Positions 13,232-26,066 of a stretch of DNA of 64,000 bases are shown here, piece by piece. Each line of letters opens with the position of its first letter. Within the stretch, counting starts at the first letter, position 1. The stretch covers positions 1,911,708 through 1,975,707 of the forward strand of contig PTEX01000055.1 of the NCBI GenBank assembly GCA_003342815.1. The letters are read 5' to 3'. Made by a program: the position numbers and the translations under genes. The notes under the pieces were generated by a model that saw only the letters and a list, made by a program, of their open reading frames with translations, did no database searches and was not told the origin of the DNA. Source of the DNA: Eudromia elegans (lineage: Eukaryota > Chordata > Aves > Tinamiformes > Tinamidae).

Positions 13232-14037
13232 TTGCTGGGAAAAAAATTAAATACAGGCCAGTAAAAACCCAAAGCCTGATAAGGCTGAAACTCAAAACAA
13301 ATGCAGTAGACTGAAATTAGGGAAATAATCTGATGTTTTGATATTTCAGTTTAGGAAAAAAATCTCTTGGGGAAGAGACATAAGTCACCAGGGACTTCTA
13401 AAACTCAATATGATGAACTTTGAAAAACGTAATAAAGGACTGCTAATGCCACTGCAGAAATTTTGACAAGTGAAACACCCCTTCTCTTTCTTTATTCTAT
13501 TATTATATTTTTATGTATAGCTGTTTATTTAGCTGCTAAAATGGGAAATTTTCACCTTTGTGAAACCACTATGAACTTTAAAGAATCTATTGCTATAAAA
13601 CAAATGTATTTGCAGCTATGTTTTAGGCCTACTTTAGAAGAAAGGTTGATTGAGAACTTTTGAAAAATCCTTAAGAAGACAGTATGTTTGTGTAATAACT
13701 GTGAAAAGAACAAAATACATTTTTGTAATGCTTCATGATGTAGTATTTAATCAAATAACTATGTAAGATCCTAGAAACTGACAGCATATTTCAAATATTT
13801 ATCCATAGTCTGCTTTATCATAAAGCCGTCTTCAGGAAGCAACATATCCAATACCTGGATTGAAGTGTTAACTTTAGTAATCATTTCAATTTTGTTGTGT
13901 TTAGGCAAGAAAATTAACGTACCACAATAGACTGATAAAATTCTAACCTCATGGTAGGAGAAAAATAGGAGAGAATACTGTATTTTAATGTTACAGTTAC
14001 TGAATTCCTTGGGGGAAAAAATGATGTTACATTCTTT

Positions 14038-14059
14038 AAATAAATAAAAATAAATAAAG
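14038..14059. repeat. (AAAT)n microsatellite, imperfect
   Basis: AAATAAATAAAAATAAATAA: tetranucleotide repeat with one A insertion. Confidence 0.8.
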
Positions 14060-17030
14060 TAATATAAATTAAACTGCAGATTTTTGGAAGACTACAAATC
14101 CTCCATGTGTAGTCTGCTGTCTCTTGAAAATCAAGTCTCTGTAGAAATCATAGCATAAAATTGATACTGTTAAATTGAATAAATTCTTCATGTATCTTTT
14201 GTTCTGTACTCTAGGGATTTAATTAGGAAAAGATAACTAGTGCCAGCCACTATTATCCTCTCTGATACCAAGTGGGGACAGAGGCTAAAATGGCTGGGGA
14301 ACAAACTTGATTTCTATTCCTTCACATTTCACTTTTGTATATTTTTAAAGACAAATAGATTTTATATTTAGATAAATTTTCTATTAGCTGCAAGGAATCA
14401 TCAAGGTGGAAGACATGTCTTAAAGTGTTTTAGAGAAGAGTTGCAAAATAGAGTTTTCATATTGTTCATAGAATGTCCCTATTGATTGATTGGAGAATTT
14501 CCATTCTCATTTTAGGCTGGTATCAGCAGTTTTTATCCTACTGTGGCATTTAATTGAACTTCATACAGCTTATAACACAACCACAGTTTTCATTTTGATC
14601 TTCTTCAGAAAAGTTTGCTCTAAATTTCTGAACACTGTCATTACTGCATAGCTCAGGACCACAGAGATTTGCAAAGGGGTTCTCCTGCCACAGGCTTTGG
14701 CTATATTTGTCAGCCTAACAAACAAAGACTGTCGGGTGAAACCTGATCAGTGCTGATCCCACCTATCTCCTGCTGACATCAGTAGGCGCTTAGCACCTAT
14801 TAACATCAAAGAGTTTTTCTACTGCAGCTGACTCTCAATAATGCAAAACAATTAAAAATAATAGCAAGTGGAACAAAAAATACAAATGAATCAGGGGATT
14901 CTGGGAAAGGTTTTGAGCATAAAAGTTTAGATAATCTTATTTCACAAGCCAGCATCTGCTGTGATCAGAGTGTATGAGCAAACTCTATGATAGAGAATGA
15001 AATTCAGAGCTGAAACCTGAGGTAAACTATGTAATGGTAGGAAGTGGACGTGATCCATGAGTAAATGAAGAGCAATTCAAGTAACATAAGAAGCAGTGTT
15101 GTTTCTATTGTTAGAAAATTATTATTTTCATCTTTATATCCTATGCTGTGCATCAGTGATGCACATTTAGCCTTTTACTCTGTCCACCATCCTGTGGCAC
15201 GGAGGAATGGAGGAATGATTTTCTTGCCTATATCTATAGCACTTCACGCAGTGCAGATCCTGATCCACAACTGAAATTCTAATAAAACAAATAAAGAATA
15301 ATGAAAAGTAGCATTGCGTACACTATTGAGACCTTATTTCCCCTATATGGTTTTCCCTAGGATTGACTGTAAATTTGTTAAATCTTTGTTCTTTCTGCTG
15401 TATTAGTTCTCATTCATAGCAAGAGGATTCATTAGTATGGACTGGTATGTTTATTCTGCTTATCTGAGTGGTCTGGATTTACTTGGGATGAAGCTGATTG
15501 AATGTCACCTTTCTTTTTCAAGGTTGGCGGCAGGCTTAGTTTATTTGCACTTGCTTATCCCTGGAGCCAGTGTGGATAGTTTATTCTAGTCCTATACCAT
15601 GCTTGAATACCTGTTCAGCTGGACCTATTTGGAAGTCCGAAATATATTTGTCCTTTCAGGAAAGCAGTTGAGTCAGAACACCCTACAGACAACAAATCCC
15701 AACATAGACATTTCCAAAGCATGACAAAGGCATAGCTGTAGCTGAACCTGAACTTCCTAAACTGGAAGCGTAGTCACAATACCACATTAAGACCTAAGTA
15801 TGAAAATGAATCATTAGAAGTCCAAGAGCAAGGATTAGAGCTCTCAGCTGTGAAGGAATGACAGGATTTTTCCACAGGACACCAGCACCAACCTGCACTT
15901 TCCTTTGAAAGCTGCTGGAGGGATTAAAAAAAGAATGGATACTTATCTGCACATTCATGCTTACCAGTTTTGCAGTGTAAGCTAGTGCTTCATTTATGTT
16001 GCTTGCGAACATAAATAGTTGGACTGGGAGATAATTAACTGGCTTCATGATTTCTAATCATGGAGGGGAATTGCAGTGACTTCTAACTAATATTCTTAAG
16101 GACTCCATAACACACTGCATAATTCATCCCAGAGGTGCCAGGGACACAAAAGAGCAATAATTCTGAGAAAGTTTCTCTATGCCTGCCAGATTTGAATCAT
16201 GGTAAATTGAAATGCACTCGTCATTGGCATACAGCTGTTATGTGCCTTCCAATATCTAGCACTATATAGCCAAGTGAACTTGCCCATGTAGATAAGCTAC
16301 TTGACTAGCGTCGCTTCCGTGAGAAAAGTCATGTTTGTATACTGAGGAAAGAATGATACTTGTAGTACATGCTTTCTGTGAAATATATCTTTTTCTGTAC
16401 CATTATGTCTAGCCAATAATTTAGATTTTTTTTTAATTTTTATTATATTTTATTACTAGTTTTCAGTCATTTCTTCATTGATGAAGTACTCAGTTTTTAT
16501 GGCACCCAGACCTGTTTTCTTCTCTGTAACCAAAGATATACCAAAGATGTCTGGACCATTACCAGCTATCTCAAAGAAAATGCAGATTTAACTCTGAAGT
16601 CCTAAGAATGACTAATCATCAATTCTGGTTCATTAATCAAATATATGTTCCTTGTTGAAAGTCCCTTCTCTCAGTCACTGCTTTTCGTAGTAAGAACCCT
16701 GCAGTCTAAGAGATGCTTTATGGGTCAGGAACACCTCATGAGAATACCGTGAGAAAGAAGTGGAACTCATCCCAAAATAATAAGTATTATAAAATGTATT
16801 TAAAAGCATATGTGATACTTCATTTTTGAAATGGACAGTGGTGAAATATTTGCTGAGTCAACTAACACTCAAATCTGGAGGTTAGAAAGATGATCTGGAG
16901 TTGGTATATGCAATATATTAGTGCAGTATACAATGCAATTTGTTGCACTGTTCCTTACATAACTTTTCTTCCTTCTAAGAAGGATGTTTTCAGTTCAGGG
17001 GTTCACTTCTGTTTCCTATTTAAATTTCAT

Positions 17031-17060
17031 TACCTTAGAGAAGGATACCTTAGAGAAGGA
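17031..17060. repeat. 15-bp exact tandem duplication
   Basis: TACCTTAGAGAAGGA occurs twice head to tail (17031-17045, 17046-17060). Confidence 0.9.
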
Positions 17061-19087
17061 TACGAAATAAAGGATGATGTTGAGTGAAAAGGAATCATAT
17101 CAGTTAAATTTAAATCTATGATTTGTGCTCATCAGGGAAAAACAAGCACAGCATCCAACTGGTTTCCATAGATGTGTTGTATTGTTCTAACAGCAATCTT
17201 TGTCAGCTCTAAATTGGGCCAAAACTGAAAGGCAACCTGGAGGAATGCATTTCAGATAGTTATATTAAAAAGATGAAGTGAAAGTTCATTTAAGCAGGCT
17301 ATAAAAGCATTTGCCATAGTTTAAACAGCATTTGCATAGATTAGATCTAAATAGTTTTGAAATTTTTGGTTCAAAAAAGAGAGCAATTCAAGAATTTTGT
17401 ATCAAAATATTTGAGATCTTTCTTTGTACATGTAGTTGGACACGTACAAGATAATTTAATATTCCTGGCTGTTCTATCCTACAAATGACATGAGACAAGG
17501 TCTCCTTTTCCTGTTCCTGATGGGTTGTTCAGGTAAATTATAAAGATCTAATGAATTAGAGCAAAGACTAATAGCTAACAGATGTACAGACGCTCTCCAC
17601 TCTATTAATTAATGCTGCTGTACATTATGTGGAACTAATGCAAATTACTGCATGTGGAATGTTTACACATTGGAATTGTGCTTAGCAACTCAGTGAGCAC
17701 CTCAGCAAAAGTACTGCCAAATACTTCCTTTTACAGTAGGAAAAGTACTTTGAAGTAGCTAGTAGGATACAATCATTGCAGCATTTACTCATGACCTGCA
17801 AGTCCTCATTAACTCTCCTTGATTATGATTTTTTTTCTTCAGACCAACACAGCACTTTATCATTACTCTCAAAAAGATAATACTGCATTTTACTAGAATT
17901 AAAAACGATAAATACATAAAAATAATTCTACTAATAAGATGTTCTGCAGTCCTAGAAGGCTTATTTAATAAAATATCTGTAGAAAAAGGTTAATATACAT
18001 AAATTTAAAATTTGTAATGTGTTGCTGATGTGCCATTATATGGCAAGTTTTGCAGGTTGCTGAAAATTATGTTTTCATTTACTTCTCCAAAAAATTCCAA
18101 AATATTGTCCAAATATTATAGGGAATGGTTTCTTCTGATATTAAAATGAGTTCCCACCTAAGCTAACATTTAAAAGAATTGCAAATTGCCACTGAAATGA
18201 CTCCTGTTTGTCTGATAGTTTAGATAACACCCATTTGTTTTTTTCACATAAGGATTATGCATGCTAGAACTGGAATCTTTGCATATCTTTTCCTAATGAT
18301 AACATTTGTTTGAACAAATTGATTAATTGTTCATAGCTCTCTTTTTGATTTTGGTCAGTGTTGGACATTTGCCTATATCCAACATAAATGTTGGAGCTGA
18401 TTCTTAAGGTGAAAAAATGGGAAATGTTAGTAGCTAAAAGAACAGCGTAGCCCAGTACTAGTGCACTTCATATAGAGCAGTTAGCTACTATAAATACAAA
18501 ATAGTGAGAAATGAGAGCATCAGTAGCTGAAATCAATATAGAATTGGGATAAACTTGTGCTTATGCACACACATGGCCTCACAAAGTATTGGTAGTTACA
18601 GAATTAAGCCACCATGCAAGAGCAATTTCGGTACAACAGATGTATTTTGGTACAAAAAATTATCCCATAACCAAACCCAGCAAGTTAAGCAGAAGTATAT
18701 TAGAAGTAGAAGATGATTAAAAATACATAACTTTTGAAAGGCTGTTTGCTCACCTGATTATTTAGGATATACTTTGTCAGGATGTATTTTTAAGTGTGAA
18801 ATGTATTTATTTTGTTATCAGCATAAGCAGAGATGTATCTGCCCACCAATATTCAGGGACAAAGGAATAACAAAATGTTCTCCTGTAAGATCTTCATTTC
18901 ATTTTGTAGTTTAGTTATAAAATGAAGTTTAATCTTGAACACTCCAATCCATATTAAATACGGTATTTCAATATTGTAAGTCATAGTTTCAGTAATGATG
19001 CTTTTGAGGGCAAGAAGTAGGTAATTTATTAGAGATCTCCAGACTGAATTTAGAGTTTTATAGTAATACTGGGGGAGCTACAAACTG

Positions 19088-19110
19088 AAACAAACAAACA
19101 AACAACAAAA
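19088..19110. repeat. (AAAC)n microsatellite
   Basis: Four CAAA units followed by an interrupted fifth. Confidence 0.8.
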
Positions 19111-19191
19111 GCATAGTCTGCTGCAAAATCCCACCAGGTGTCTGGTAAGAAATAAGTTAAATTCTCTTTTAATATGGTACAGAACTCCTGA

Positions 19192-19311
19192 AGCCTTTGC
19201 CAGGATTACAGAAGGGAGCTACCCCTTGAGGTCTGGGCTGCCCGGAAGGAATTCATTGACTTAACTGAGTATCAGAAGTTCTGGGATGAGGTGATTGATG
19301 AACCTCATTGA
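19192..19311 (+). pseudogene. Coding-like remnant, unidentified
   Basis: A 39-codon open stretch ends in TGA at 19309-19311. It has a protein-like composition unusual for this intron (RRELPLEVWAARKEF early, TEYQKFWDEVIDEPH at the end): charged, Trp-containing and plausibly helical. It starts just after an in-frame TGA, has no ATG, and no convincing splice acceptor precedes it. I do not recognise the family. It could be a fragment of a processed pseudogene, an exapted or dead exon, or chance. Confidence 0.3.
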
Positions 19312-19699
19312 CAGCCTGTACTGCTTTACCATGGGAGAGGCAAAGAGATGATTTAATAGGGACAAGCTGCTCTTACCATGGAATTAAAGGAGGAAATTAC
19401 TTGGCTTGAATACTTTCAATCTTCTTAAATTTATGGTTACCGTACTGGGAAAAGATTAACCACTTGGCTTAGGAAATGCTATTTTATTTTTTAAGCTCTC
19501 TTGTGTCAGCATCTGCAGTTTCATCCCAGTGAATCTCTTCATCACAGGATCTCTTTTTAAACATGACAAACTGCCTGTCAGATCTGGCCTAATAATTATC
19601 CTGATGCAAATTCTACTTCCTTTCCACATGTCTGTCAATATGGTTAATAGAAGAGACTTTGAGGTATCTGTAATTAGGGTCAGGTCAGGATCCTAAGCT

Positions 19700-19855
19700 T
19701 GGGTTCCAGCTTTGGTCTATCACAGCTTCCTGTGCTCTGTTTTCTTGTCAATAAAATGAGATCAGTGGCACGTTATTTCCTGTCAGGGTAGTTCTGAAAA
19801 TACACATATACAGTGTGAGTGCTCAAATATTTTCTTCTATTAGCTAGTTTAATTT
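19700..19855 (+). mobile_element. MIR-like tRNA-derived SINE fragment
   Basis: The order of short matches follows MIR. A core-type stretch CTTCCTGTGCTCTGTTTTC is followed by CAATAAAATGAGATCAG (MIR has tgtaaaatggggata), then the region equivalent to 'agggttgttgtgaggatt' in diverged form (CAGGGTAGTTCTGAAAAT). The end is GTGAGTGCTCAAATATTTT...TATTAGCT, like the MIR 3' end 'gcgctcaataaatg...tagct'. MIR elements are ancient and shared across amniotes. It is strongly diverged and the limits are approximate. Confidence 0.6.
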
Positions 19856-20255
19856 TCTATTTACCTGTGATATTCCTCAGTATTTTTATTAACTAACTAC
19901 TCCCTCAGTACTTTAAGATTCTTGGATTCATTATTTTTAATAAGTCTTACTTGTAGCTTTTCTGTGGTTGTTCTTGCATCAATATTTTCACTGATTCAGG
20001 TATGGTATAAATGCTTGCATTCTTAATTTGCTTTGACATCTGATTTCGTGAACTGTAAAGCTTATTAACAGCATAAACTAAACCATATGTATTAAGATTT
20101 TATGCTGAGCAAGTAGAATTGGTTGAAAGTTAAAGAGCTTGGAATGGCCTGCTGTAGCATCAGGTAGCTATTTATCTAGCATACACAGAATTTCTTCTGC
20201 TCCACTCCTCATATGAATTCCAATTAATTCTCTGTTTTGATGTAATCATTTGATC

Positions 20256-20269
20256 AAAAAAAAAAAAAA
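20256..20269. repeat. A14 homopolymer
   Basis: Uninterrupted A run after TGATC. No retroposon body could be recognised upstream. Confidence 0.85.
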
Positions 20270-20557
20270 GCTAATATCAAAGCCATTTTTTCAAAAGAGC
20301 ATCTCCATTTCACATTTCCCATAACATCTCTTAGTTTTTTATTAAAAAGGTTAAAATTTACTTATAGTAGAGAAGAAATTGCTTTTCTGCCAGTTCCACT
20401 GTCCTCCCCATAACTTCTCCTTTTGTCCCCAAACAAGTGTGAAGCTGTGATGTTTTTATATTTGAAACCATGACTCCTACATCTGAGCTATTGTTTGTGC
20501 ATTGCAGAACTCTCCTAGAATTTGCATGCGGTTAAAGGACCATTCCCAGAGCTTTCT

Positions 20558-20592
20558 GACCATAGGTGACCACAGGTGAACATAAGTGACTG
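20558..20592. repeat. 10-bp degenerate tandem repeat with E-box-like units
   Basis: GACCATAGGT, GACCACAGGT, GAACATAAGT, GACTGCATAT: three to four successive units of period 10. The second includes CACAGGTG-like sequence (CANNTG). Confidence 0.65.
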
Positions 20593-21817
20593 CATATGGG
20601 CGTATAGGAGCACTCTTCTTATAGAGAGGTCAATGTCTTGAGTTCTCTGGGGGTTTGTCTCCTTCCATGCTCCTCTGTACTCATTTTCTCCAGCATTCCT
20701 ACTATCTGTTCATTAGCAGCAAGGGGAGAGGTATGACTCTAGATAGATATAGATAGGGGCAGGACAGAGGAGAACCATATAAATACAGCAATTTAACTTC
20801 ATAAGACCTTGTGAAAAAAAATAGGATTTTCAAGGTCTGCTTCCTCTCCATCTTTTTCAAGCTTTCATGGAAGAAAGCAACTCCTTGCCACTCTCAAATT
20901 GAGTAATCTGTTTAGGCAAAATTCTCTGGCCTAGAGCTTCACAGGTTTTTAGAGGCTGCTGACACACATCAGTACTTTCTGCAGTTACTGAGTTTAGCAG
21001 TAGCTGTAGGGAAACTGAACAGCCACAACGGGCTGCGGTGTTTTTAAAGCATTCTCCCCAGCTCTTCCTGCAGAGTTGCGAGCACTCCTTCTCTGTCATC
21101 TCCGTGTTTGCCCTTTCTATTAAAGAGCTTTGATGATTTGTATAATTTAATACAAAGGTGGTTGTAGGGAAAAATAGATAAAACAGATGTTCAAGGATGA
21201 TAGAGTGAACAGTGTGGAAAGTAGAATCGGTTGATCAATGTTGAAGGGGTGAGATGGATGGTCGGGAGTTAGACACGGAAGACGAACTTTGAATTTAGTA
21301 TGATGGATAAAAGAAAACCATAGAAGTGTTCAAAGAGTGTTTGATCATTTACATCAGAGCCCCAGGTTAGGAAGATGATGTTAGCTGTGTTTTCAGTTGG
21401 GTTAAAGAGGGGGCAATTTCCGTCAAGGATTGTAGAAGAGAAATGGTTGTTGTAAAGATGGAACTTTATAATGAGGTTGGTATGTTGAAATCTCTTTAAT
21501 CAATAAGCAAAAAACACTTCATGTTGATAAGTCTGGAGGCAAAGATATCAGTTTTGTTTTCTCCTGTTAAGATTTTTAGTGTATTTTATGCAGTAGATCT
21601 ACTCTCATCTTTACTGTCTGTATGTATCTGTCACAAGTTTTTCACTCTAATTATTTACTTTCTAAGTGTTGTTTTTAATATATAGTAGTGATATGGCAAT
21701 TTTATATTCTTATGTGTTGAGAAGCAGTGCACATTCTTTATTGCCCAAACTATATAGTAGTTTATGAGGATGAGGACTTATTACTGTGATTATTGCTTTC
21801 TCTACTCCATTACTCTG

Positions 21818-21838
21818 AAAAAAAAAAAAAAAAAAAAA
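21818..21838. repeat. A21 homopolymer
   Basis: Uninterrupted run of 21 A. It could be the tail of a degraded retroposon, but no element body is visible upstream. Confidence 0.9.
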
Positions 21839-23790
21839 GCTCAATTTTTGGCAAAATCTTAATCCAAATTAGTTCCAAAACCAATTTGATGTCTAAAACA
21901 TTAAATAGTTTATGTAGTGTTCTTAAATAAAATATGATAGATGATCTGTTGTTAAGTATATGCATGACTTCCATGGAAGAGAACTGCAGAATGATTCTAA
22001 GAAAGTATGGAGGGAGGTGTTGTTTGTTTGTTTCCCTTTTTGTTTAAGCATCCCTAATCGATTCACCTGTAACTGAAAATATGCTTTCCTAGAATAATAT
22101 ACCTTTGTTAATTTTACCTCTCAAACCATTTCTGTTTTATAGAGATTCTCCTTTGTCAAGTATTGTCTGTTTTTTATTTGGGTTCATCATTCACTCATTT
22201 AACTTATGGATATGAACCTTAAGCTGATTTTAAGGAAGATTCATTCTCCTCTTGACTGCACTGCAGTGAAATCTGAACTCCTAAGCTAATATTAACTTGT
22301 GTGCCGAAACTGCTATTTATTCAGTGTATAAACTGAATAAATATTTCTTCGGATGTTTTGAGTAAATGGTAGTTCAAACAATTTTCTGTTCTTTCTTGTG
22401 TAGAATTGCAATGCACAGTAGACACTGTTCAATGAGACTCTCATGTAGATTTGAAATATGGCATGGAAATATCAATATTACCCTAATATTTTTATTGTCA
22501 CTATTATCTATGTTTCAATACAACAGGGAGCTACTTTTAATATCTGTAATTTGCTAACTTGGAAACATGATATAAGTTTGGTATCATATGATATCCTAGC
22601 ATCAAAAGTTAGATATAAAGCTGAACATATTTTTAAAACCAAAACTTCTACTATTTTAAAACTATTTTACTTATTACTTTCCTGAGTTTTTCTGGCTAAG
22701 GCAAATTAAATTGCGGGCTAAAGTAGTGTTAGAATAACTTATTTTTATCTTATATCTACACACTTCACAGAGGCAAATTCAATCCTTCTGAATTTACATG
22801 ATGGGCACGGGATCCAGGCTTTTTCTTCCTTGAATTAATAAGATTCATTTTGGTCAAATCAGCACTGATTCCTTTTTTTTCCTCTTGAAAGGAAAGTGAT
22901 GCCAATTGGCCAGCCTGAGACATATTAGACTTGCAAACGCTAATCATACGGCGCACTCCTTCTCCATACCCAGTTTCTCCCACAGGGAATATAAGTGACT
23001 GCTTCCCTCCATCATAATAACACATCATCCAAGACCATTATCTTTGAAACATCAGTGGAATCCTTCCAACTGGCCATAAGGTTACAGACACTTTTTTCAA
23101 TCATTACATTGCCCATTGCAGGAAGCTGAAGTCATAGCGTTTAATGTGTGCTCATGATAAATTTCACCTTCTTGTGTAATAAAATGGAAGCTAATGAAGC
23201 AAAACACAATTGCAGTGAATGAGAGAGCGGTAGAATAAGGAAGGAGAATAGCTATTTATTGACATTGCCAAACATATCTTAAATGCAGTGACTTTTAACC
23301 CAATTCGTAATTAATTATTAAAAAGGGGCTAGGGGAGCTTAACATTGGCTTAGTAGGGAAGGACACTGTAACAGTGCATTAGTTATTAATTAATTGACAG
23401 TCTCATTGCTTAAGGGCTTTACATTTAATAAGTTCTTCTTTACTATGTGACTGACTTAGATCTATTTTATATTTCATCAACATGCAAAATATGACATTTC
23501 ATTATTTTCTGTCTATACATTTGAGGGGAAAAATGCATCTATATTAGCAATTTGCCTTAAAATATTTTCAATACAATATCCTAGGTTTCATAAACTCTTA
23601 AGGGTATTTTTAAAAGAAAGATAGTCCTAAGAGTCTGTGTAATACACCTCATACACCTCTGTTCTTTTACTGTAGGTGTGATTTATGTGTTAATCCTGTC
23701 TTAAGCAAACCACAAATTTCCTGTTTAGAAATTTGAGCAGGGGAGGAGCTCAAGGAAAAAAAAGGACTGATATATTGGTGCCTAGAATTA

Positions 23791-23820
23791 TTATTAAGAA
23801 TTATTAAGAATTATTAAGAG
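23791..23820. repeat. Three-copy 10-bp tandem repeat
   Basis: TTATTAAGAA repeated three times, the last ending in G instead of A. Confidence 0.9.
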
Positions 23821-24425
23821 AAAAAAAATTTTTTACTATATTTTTTACCCACGGTGTTTAAAAGTACATGTTTTCTTACTGTTTTATTGCCCATCTTTCC
23901 AATTCAGATGCAAAATACCATTGCTCCTAATACCTAGAGGCTAGAATAAGGTAGGCTGAAAAGCATATTTTCAGGAATGTAATGATGTGTTGCTCACATG
24001 TGTTGCTCTCCTTATCAGACCACCCATTGATTTTTAGCAAAGAAAGTTTATTGGGAGGTTCAGGACAGACTACAGGTGCTCCTATACGTGTGACCCAATA
24101 TATGCCCTCAAGACAATATAGCACAGCAGCAGCTATGATTGTTCTATCCACACAGCAGATATATACTGTTTTTTTCTTTGTCTGTTTGCTTGTTTTTACT
24201 ATTTTAAGATCTTCTGATACAAAATCTTTTAGTATGAATCTTTTAGTGTGAACAGAAATAGAATTGCTCTGCATCTGGGCCTATGCTGCTAATTCCTATA
24301 GGCTGAAATCAGTTTGGATGCCATTATATAAATGACTTCTTGCAAGGTGAGTAGGGGAGGAGAGAAGGGACAGGTTAAAAATGGTACTACTCAGCATATG
24401 CTCTCAGATAGTACTTTATGTATTT

Positions 24426-24442
24426 AAAAAAAAAAAAAAAAA
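24426..24442. repeat. A17 homopolymer
   Basis: Run of 17 A directly preceding the coding-like minus-strand segment. The orientation is wrong for a poly(A) tail of a minus-strand retrocopy. Confidence 0.85.
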
Positions 24443-24582
24443 GATCATGGTGCTGGTGATTATGGGGGCTCTTGCTCAAACATGAGCGGTTGTATGAGCC
24501 TTTAGGGTTGGTCTCATGGGGTATGTTCCTAACCACAGTCACAAAGTCTGTTCCAGCAGCCAGAATAGATCATCTGGCACCG

Positions 24583-24706
24583 TCACAGGGTGACTACAGC
24601 ATTTTTGCCATTGCTGAAAATGGCAGTCACCTTCTCACCTTCCTTCTTGGTCATGGGGTCCTGCTGCTTCACGTAGCTCACCCCCAAGAGCGCTGATTCA
24701 ACTTGC
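24583..24706 (-). pseudogene. Coding-like remnant, unidentified
   Basis: On the minus strand, 40 codons open between TAG and TGA read in part VSYVKQQDPMTKKEGEK and FSNGKNAVVTL. After the stop a different frame (about 24445-24550) again reads protein-like (FVTVVRNIPHETNPKGSYNR). A frame change in a once-coding sequence would explain this. I do not recognise the family, and a processed pseudogene is possible. No poly(A) tail lies on the correct side. It is also possible that this is chance. Confidence 0.3.
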
Positions 24707-25969
24707 TATTTTGGCAGAAAATTAATCTAGAGACAGAAAAAAACGGGTGTTATTTCTGCTGAGTTAGTGAGCCGTATCAGCCTGCCGAGGTGCAAGATGA
24801 GCACCCAAGCAGAGCAAAGAGCTGGAAATGCTCGTTTGAGGGAATGAGCAAGGAGGAATTAAGGAGATATTTGGAAAGGACCCAAGATGACCCTTTTCAA
24901 TAATTGTGAGTTTTAGATTGGCATGTTGCTTTGCTCACCAACCCACATCTTCAGTGTACTGTGAATTGCTGTCCAGTTTCCAGGGCACTCTTTTTTTCTT
25001 AGTTAAAAAGTACCTAAACGTGCAAAGAAAAAACTCCCTGGTGAACGGTATTTAGAGAGGTGACACAGGAAAGAAAATGGGGGAAAAAAAGTTCTTCTGA
25101 GATCCATGGAAGGAAAACAGCACATGTGCAGCCTAGTATTAGGCCTCAAAATATGAAAAGAACAAAAGAGGCTTCTACACATCTTCTAACACCGTGTTAT
25201 ATATCAAGACATGGAAATCTAACCTAAAATGAAATTAAAATGCACCCAGAGCATGAGATGATTTTAACAGGGAAATGAACTTGGAAAGGAGGTAGAACAG
25301 GAATCGGAGCATGTCACAAGGTTAACAATTAGGCCCTGGAAGCTCATTTCCGTACAATTTCTCTCCACTCACTTGTGCAGAAAGAGCCCCTCTCAACGGC
25401 AGTTCCAAACAAGAACCTAATTTTAGATGTTGTGACTCACCTCGGGAGGAAGCTAATCTCTCCATGTACTATGAAACAGGTTGAGGACACTAAGAGACTA
25501 ACCTTAGGCTAATGTTAGCCTTTATGATTGCCTTCCACTGGCTTCTGCAATGTGCAAGAGAAATTCTGATGAGTGCATGAATGCTAAAAACATGAATCTA
25601 ATTCTGTGCAGTTCTCAGATTCATTCAGAACTCAGTTATGGTAGTTTTAATGAGAGAATCTAGGATTTCAGAAAATGATTCAGAAACCTTAGAAAAGTGC
25701 AAATTGCATGTGTTAGACACTACTTACATATGTCGGCATTAATTCCCAACCTCGTCCCCAATGCATAATCTGGGAACGTTTGTAATGAGGCAAGAAATTA
25801 TCAACAGCTGGAAAATAAAAGGACATAGATACGAAAATTTTTTGAATTATGTCTATTTATTCTCACTGGGATTTTAGCTGAATAATGTAAATTCTAGTAT
25901 TTTTTTTCTTCTCTTTTGTATTCAAATTTCCTAAAATTTTAGTTCTCCTCATATGAATATACTTCAATA

Positions 25970-26066
25970 ACTATACTACTATATAATATACATTACTACT
26001 ATACTAATAATACAGTACTATATAACTACACTACTATATAATATATAATACACTAATATATAATGT
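25970..26066. repeat. AT-rich low-complexity patch
   Basis: Repeated TACTACTATATAATATA-type units, with occasional C and G only. Imperfect period of roughly 15-25 bases. Confidence 0.75.

Larger units (their letters stand above)
6293..19699. other. Intronic, no gene seen (block 2)
   Basis: AT-rich non-coding sequence. It contains the octamer-bearing inverted repeat at 7407-7437, a GC-richer island at about 8540-8830, small duplications (9928-9958, 13196-13231, 17031-17060), (AAAT)n tracts near 9448 and 14038, an (AAAC)n tract at 19088-19110, and a coding-like remnant at 19192-19311. Nothing else was supported. Confidence 0.6.

Noticed and set aside
21818-21838. A21 run as the poly(A) tail of a processed pseudogene
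   Set aside because: No coding-like or repeat sequence could be recognised upstream, and no target-site duplication was seen.
23927-24274. 115-codon minus-strand open frame
   Set aside because: Overlaps a comparable open frame on the opposite strand, and has AT-driven residues, no domain and no splice or promoter context. Length is within chance for 64 kb.
24426-24706. Poly(A)-tailed retrocopy at 24.4-24.7 kb
   Set aside because: The coding-like sequence is on the minus strand, so its tail would appear as T on the plus strand; the adjacent run is A. The two are probably unrelated.
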